A stretch of DNA of 64,000 bases, from NCBI GenBank assembly GCA_005408345.1, contig SEMN01000100.1, positions 124,001 through 188,000 of the forward strand. The letters run 5' to 3'. The position numbers were made by a program, and so were the translations under genes. Of the stretch, positions 58,974-64,000 are shown in pieces. The notes under the pieces are model-generated. The model searched no databases, was not told the origin of the DNA, and was given only the letters and a program-made list of their open reading frames with translations. The stretch's first letter is position 1; every line of letters begins with the position of its first letter. This stretch comes from Macquaria australasica. Its lineage: Eukaryota; Chordata; Actinopteri; Centrarchiformes; Percichthyidae.

Positions 58974-59585
58974 CTGTCAATTAAAAGATAGTAGACACTG
59001 AAAAAAAAACAGATGTCTGATAAAATACAGTATACAGTGAAAATGCCTGAGGAAAAGTTTGAATAGGAGACAAGTGATAGACATTTGCAGGGGAGTGGGA
59101 TTCTCTATGACCTTTAAGACATGGATCCCTTTTATTTGGTTGCCAATGAATAAGTAAATATCTCTGAGTCTAATCTAATAAGCCCCACAAGCATCTGAGA
59201 CACATCACATAGCTGAGAGAACATCAGCTTTGTTAAGAGCAGACAGGCACCTTGACAGAGACGATCATTCACGATCCCTTTCATCAACGAAGGCACGTAA
59301 TGAATCTTATTTCACTTCTGTTCACAGAAATAACCTTGTACACGGACAGAACTTTGCAGCAAGGTGTTGATTGTGAACTTACGCCCCCTTAGGAATCACG
59401 TGGGCACTGTTTCATAGGTCTGGCAGGAGCGGCGGTGATGATAATAAAAGCAGGTTATAGGTAGAGATATCACTGCTCTATTTGACTGCCAGTGCCATAG
59501 GCCTCGGAGGAGCACTGCTAGTTATTACTCAAGAGGAAGAGGAAACTCCCCATTTAATTAAAGCAGTTAGAGGTCAGTGGCAAGC

Positions 59586-59594
59586 CAAAGTCCA
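59586..59594 (+). promoter_or_regulatory. HNF4-specific binding motif
   Basis: CAAAGTCCA matches the published HNF4-selective core motif. It lies about 610 bases upstream of the hnf4b DNA-binding exon, in the direction of the promoter. The same 9-mer occurs in reverse at 40233-40241 without an obvious target, so chance cannot be excluded. Confidence 0.35.
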
Positions 59595-59864
59595 CTTCTC
59601 TCCTCTGGCTAATTTTACATTGGGCGCTCTGTTTAAATTCCGTTTCCTTCCATGTTGCTCTAAATTGCATCCTGCCTGTGTTTGATTGCTGCAGGATTGT
59701 CTCTCTTAAAAGCACTGACTGCCAAATACGCGTTCATGGTGCAGTGTTCCTACACTGATGCTCGTACTGCACAGGCCGCAGGCTATAATGTATGTAAATT
59801 GCATATTTAGTTTAGGGAGATGAAGCAGCTAGGGATTACAATTTAACAAGGAAAATGCGTTCTG

Positions 59865-59877
59865 TGGTCAAAGATCA
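59865..59877 (+). promoter_or_regulatory. DR1 nuclear-receptor site
   Basis: TGGTCA-A-AGATCA is a direct repeat of receptor half-sites spaced by one base, the arrangement bound by HNF4, COUP-TF and RXR dimers. It sits 270 bases from the CAAAGTCCA site. Confidence 0.35.
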
Positions 59878-60079
59878 GTTAGATTGAATTATGAGATTAG
59901 AATACATTTGCCTCCCAGTTATCTGGATTTGAAGAGCGGTCTGTTGGTAAAGCTTCTTCATTTAAAGTGGCAAGGAAAGAGTTCTGATTCAGCTCAACAG
60001 AGCCCTACTTATAATGATTGCAGAGGATAAGATTATGTAGGAAATTAGATCAGAATGTAAACTAATGTAGAATACTGAA

Positions 60080-60408
60080 ACTATTAGTCAAAGGACAGAA
60101 AATTCATCTGCAACTATTTCGATCATCAATTTATCATTTTAATTAATTTAAGAGTGCCAAACATTGCCTGTTTTCCAGCTTCTCAGTTGTAATGACTTGC
60201 TGTTTTTTTGTTGTTGTTTTTGTTTTATATCACTTTAAAGTATCCTTGGGTTTTGGACCATTGATTGGACTAAGCAGGCAATTTAAAGACCTTGGACTCT
60301 GGGGAACTGTGAGGGGCCACCTGTGGACATTTTTTTAGATCAATCAATGAATCGAGAAAACAATCAGTAGATAAATCAATAATGAAAATAATCACAAGTT
60401 GCAACCCT
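60080..60408. repeat. Teleost dispersed repeat with GTTGCAACCCTA end
   Basis: It matches a familiar percomorph repeat: 'AGTGCCAAACATTGCCTG', 'TTCCAGCTTCTCAGTTGTAA', 'CTTGGGTTTTGGACCATTGA', 'TTGGACTAAGCAGGCAATTT', ending in AATCACAAGTTGCAACCCTA. Intact copies have both ends with GGGTTGCAACTA-type inverted repeats; here the left end is eroded. Confidence 0.7.
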
Positions 60409-63400
60409 ACACTGGATCTCTTTCTGAGAATAATCATGGCTACAATTTCAGCATTTTATGGAAAGACAGCTGATGACACTCAGGAGTGATTTAGGTGAAG
60501 TTGTTGTCATCATACCTGTTGTATCTGTTTGTAGTGGTACCATCGTCATGTTGTTTAAATGTTCAGTGTCTGTGCTGGAATGGGTGTACTCCAGTTTAAG
60601 GCTAGTCCCAGTAAGCTTCATGGTTCTGATGAGGCTCTACAGTTAGAAGGGTTTTGAGGTTTTGATATGCAAAACTCCACCATATCTTCCAGATCATGCA
60701 ATCAGCTCAGTTCCTCTTCCTCACAGGTATCCCATGTGTGGACCCAGTACCTTTCCTTCTTCACAGTCTTTGGCAGCTTTTGTTTTTGTCTTCTTGATCA
60801 GCTGTCTAGGTGTTGAACTTCTTCAAAATGTCACGTTTAACGTTTTTGTAGTGAGTTAAATAGCTGCTCCTTGATGGGCCACTCCAGTGACTACTCAGTA
60901 CTGAAATCTGGCCCACTGTCTGTTTGCTTATTCCTTATCGGTAAAGCATTATGTAGGGGAGAGTTCAGAGACAGGTAAACAAAACTCACTGTGAGGACCA
61001 AAAACAGATAAGATCTTTGAGGAAAAACATGTGACTGACGTGTTAAAATATATTCATGACTAGTTAATTTTATTAGGAAGATAAATGTCATCAAAAAAGT
61101 CAATAAAGTCAAATGCAGGTCAAAAGGTTGCATGCTGGGATGTCTTTTATCAGATTTTAGCTGAAAATTTACATGGTATTCTCTTACCGTGGACAATCAA
61201 TACGGCACAGAAGAGTGATACAGCACACACAAACAAAGAGACTTTTGATAAGAGTACGGACGGTGCCTGATTAACCTTTGCTATTAGTTTTGAGGTAAGT
61301 GATGTTGTACAATACCAGGCCTCATCACAGGGGGCACAGGTGACATTTACTTAGAGTGTACAGCCATTTTTTTTTGTCTCCACAGTGCTGATAAAGAGTA
61401 TTTTACTTTCATGATAGAGAGAGACTTCAGTCTGCTGTTCACCTTTGACCATTAGTAGCATGCCATCATATCTTTGGTGTTATTGATCATCTATACCTCT
61501 TTGATTCAGATAACACATGTATGCAAGACAGTTTGGCTATCTTTTCATTCAGTATTGAAACTTCAGAAAAGTCATTATAGGTCAGCAAAACTGTTCGCTC
61601 TGCATTGTTATAAATGCCATGTTACATTTGAGAAATGTCCTTCAGAAAACATAGATAATTCACCACGTTGCATTCATTATTTATTTATTAAAAATTTGTA
61701 TTCATTCTCTTTGTGATAAAGAGAGTAAACTCCATGGCAACTATAAAAAATATGGTCAGGTTTAGGAAGAAAAAAATATTGTATGGTTAATTTCTAGATG
61801 CCCGCTTACACGTTCATTTTTGGTGTAATTATTTAGTGCTGTACAATCAATTTTTAAAACATCTTATTTAATTAAAATGACCAATCCACTATCTCAGTAG
61901 CCTATATGATCTCAAATACAAGACAGATGTACATTGTGTTCTAGATGTTAGGAATATGAATTAGCGTGTGTGTATTGGGACAGAGTTTTGAAAAAGTGAA
62001 AGACAGGGATAAAGGTGAACGTGGTCATACCATTTTTTACAAATTATAACAAATTATATGTCAGACCACATATGAGCTCTCCCAGTACTGATATCCATCA
62101 TACTTTGGTGTAATGGGATTTCCTGGGTGAGTAGCACTCCTTCCTTGAATGTCACACTAGGCCGCAGGTCAGACCTCCCCTGGCAGTGGCTCGCACACTC
62201 GAGCTTTGTTTAAGTGATTGATAGATCATCAGAACCTCAAAGTGTAAGAGGACTGCAGAATAGGCTTCTATGCGCTGTCACGTTCTATCAGCAAAGGGTT
62301 AAAAATGACCCATGAATATTGATTGTCTTGCTGGTGAATCTAAAAACATCACTTTCAAAATAAAGAAATATATAAATACTATAAACTACAAATGTTTTCA
62401 GCTCTTACATATTTCATTTTTCCTTTTAAACTCTGTTGAACAGTTTGTTTTGACTAAATATAATATTAATCAATTACAACAAAGAAATGTTACATTTAAT
62501 TCTGTCCATCTACATTAATCGATTCGTTGTGGATGAGGAAATCAATCATACAGATCATTCAGGACAAAATGGCAAGACAGGACTTTTTATGTCCACTAGG
62601 GGGAGAGAGAGTACACCATATCTGGCCAAACATGCCTCAATTTGAATCTGTGCAGGAACCAAAGCTCACTAAAGGACTGCATCATCAAGATAGTTAAAGA
62701 ACACTTTTATAGGTACAATCCACTTGGTATTTACTTGTGTGTTCCTAAACAGCATTGTTTTTTTGCCTTTCTATTATACTGATACTAATCAAAAAGAGTT
62801 AGTTTATGAGCTTACTTCCCAGCATGCCCTGTATTTGGGTTAAAACTATCTAGGAACCAAGTTTCTAATGTAGACTTGTTATTTGTCTTTTATACGTGTG
62901 TATTAGATGAATAAGAGTTATTCTCAATAATAAAAAACTAATCACAGTTAAGATTTTTATCCACTGCAGTCCTACTGTACCATTTACCACAAATGTGTTT
63001 AGCAGCTACAGAAAATACCTTATATATGAAGTGTTGCCAATCTTACAGCAAACGCTAAAGATTAAGGTCTGACTCTAATACAATTACAAGCAAAAATAAC
63101 ATTTCATTTTCATTTTGTTTTATATTTTATAAAAATAAAATATTAAAGCCTGCAATGTGTGTAAATAGCAAAGTTACACCATTAGCTGTCTTGGGGATTC
63201 ATCACAGAATGCAGTTTTGAAGATAGAAGCAGGCACACATAAAGACTATGACATTTACAAACAGAGCAAACTCCTTTGTCTAGTAATTTATCACACCTCA
63301 GGAGAAAGAGATTTAGTCTCTTCTCAGGCCCTCTCCCCTGCCCTGACATACTGTCTGCCTGTCAATCTCTGGGCTCTGACCAACTCCTAAAGTATGACCG

Positions 63401-63711
63401 TCACTCACATAAATAATTGATGCTTTTCCATATTTACAATACAAATAAAAGATAGGAGTGCTGCATAACAGATACAGGCTAGACAACACTAAATGAAATG
63501 AGCTATTCTGGAAATATTTGCTCTTTAGATAAGAGCATTTTCTGTGGAGCATTTCTCCAGGCCAAACGTGGTCTGACACATTTGTCTCAGTGAATTTGAT
63601 TAATAAAGCTAGATCTGAAATCTCCACCTGAATACCAATGCAATGATAAACCCTCAAAGATGAATGCACAGTACAAAAAAAATGAAACCATGGCCTTAAG
63701 AGTTTTCATTC

Positions 63712-63733
63712 AAAAAAAAAAAAGGGGGGGGGG
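63712..63733 (+). repeat. Poly-A / poly-G junction
   Basis: Twelve A are followed directly by ten G. It is a low-complexity tract where base calls may be unreliable. Confidence 0.8.
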
Positions 63734-63884
63734 AGTAAAACAAAGCAGCAAAAATTGGTCATAAAAGCATGGTAAGCGCATGATTTAGTGGGGCGATAAA
63801 GAGTGGAAAGGTGGCCATTCATCATGGAGGCTAGCTCACCAGGAGAGGGCCTGTCACAGACACCACCAGGTCTGGGAGGCATTT

Positions 63885-63885
<1 letters not shown>

Positions 63886-63926
<41 letters not shown>
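63886..63926 (+). repeat. (GA)n microsatellite
   Basis: About 20 perfect AG units, producing an Arg-Glu repeat in a spurious open frame. Confidence 0.9.
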
Positions 63927-63929
<3 letters not shown>

Positions 63930-64000
63930 GACTGTTTGTTCCAATGTATTTTCCAGATGGACACGTACAGACCTTAGATGGGTGACGAGTGCTTTGTCTT

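Larger units (their letters stand above)
58974..64000. other. hnf4b first intron or upstream region
   Basis: No exon encoding an HNF4 N-terminus was recognised on the - strand, so the first exon is either too short to see or beyond the window. Contents are two HNF4-type sites (59586-59594, 59865-59877), a dispersed repeat (60080-60408), an A/G homopolymer junction (63712-63733) and a GA microsatellite (63886-63926). The rest is AT-rich and apparently unique. Confidence 0.6.

Noticed and set aside
59370..59450. Possible hnf4b first exon with donor GGGGGC|GTAAGT on the - strand
   Set aside because: The only nearby ATG runs into a stop after eight codons, so it could at best be a non-coding exon; there is no further support.
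63313..63669. 118-codon - strand frame as a possible hnf4b first exon
   Set aside because: It has no resemblance to HNF4 N-termini and no fitting donor in the phase required by exon 2.
1..64000. CRISPR arrays, tRNA, rRNA, operons or phage genes
   Set aside because: No regularly spaced direct repeats, no tRNA B-box with cloverleaf, no rRNA motifs, and all genes have spliceosomal introns.

Overview
This is nuclear DNA from a ray-finned fish. Genes are split by canonical GT/AG introns of vertebrate type, long AT-rich non-coding stretches separate them, and many short dispersed repeats of kinds common in spiny-rayed (percomorph) teleosts are present. Nothing prokaryotic was seen: no operons, no CRISPR array, no recognisable tRNA or rRNA.

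Three protein-coding genes are supported. (1) On the + strand, about 1028-6150 holds the last four coding exons and 3' UTR of usp10, a ubiquitin-specific protease whose 5' part lies before the window. (2) On the + strand, about 13065-29990 holds a complete crispld2. It has a TATA box, a non-coding first exon, 14 coding exons giving a 523-residue secreted CAP plus two-LCCL protein, and a long 3' UTR. (3) On the - strand, about 51137-58973 holds nine exons of an HNF4-type nuclear receptor. Its zinc-finger domain is well conserved and its ligand-binding domain is divergent; I assign it to hnf4b, the third HNF4 paralog. Its first exon was not found and is either in 58974-64000 or beyond the window. 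The order usp10-crispld2 matches human 16q24. An HNF4 gene is not part of the human locus as I know it, so the fish keeps a neighbour that mammals appear to have lost.

The usp10-crispld2 interval (about 6.1-13.0 kb) contains repeats, a decayed Tc1-type transposase tail and the crispld2 promoter. The crispld2 introns contain several foldback elements, an LTR-like dispersed repeat, a small transposase-like orphan reading frame and a candidate alternative terminal exon. Between the convergent crispld2 and hnf4b genes lies about 21 kb without a recognised cellular gene. It holds an inverted pair of a dispersed repeat flanking a hAT-like foldback element, a palindromic element, a decayed Ty3/Gypsy pol fragment on the - strand, and long microsatellites. 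The region upstream of the hnf4b DNA-binding exon holds two HNF4-type binding sites, which suggests possible autoregulation.

No wholly new multi-gene system was seen. The most useful points are the divergent hnf4b with competing 3' splice sites at its F domain, the possible alternative crispld2 C-terminus, the upstream ORF in the crispld2 leader, and the mapped transposon remnants. All calls come from reading the sequence and remembered family knowledge; no database search was run.
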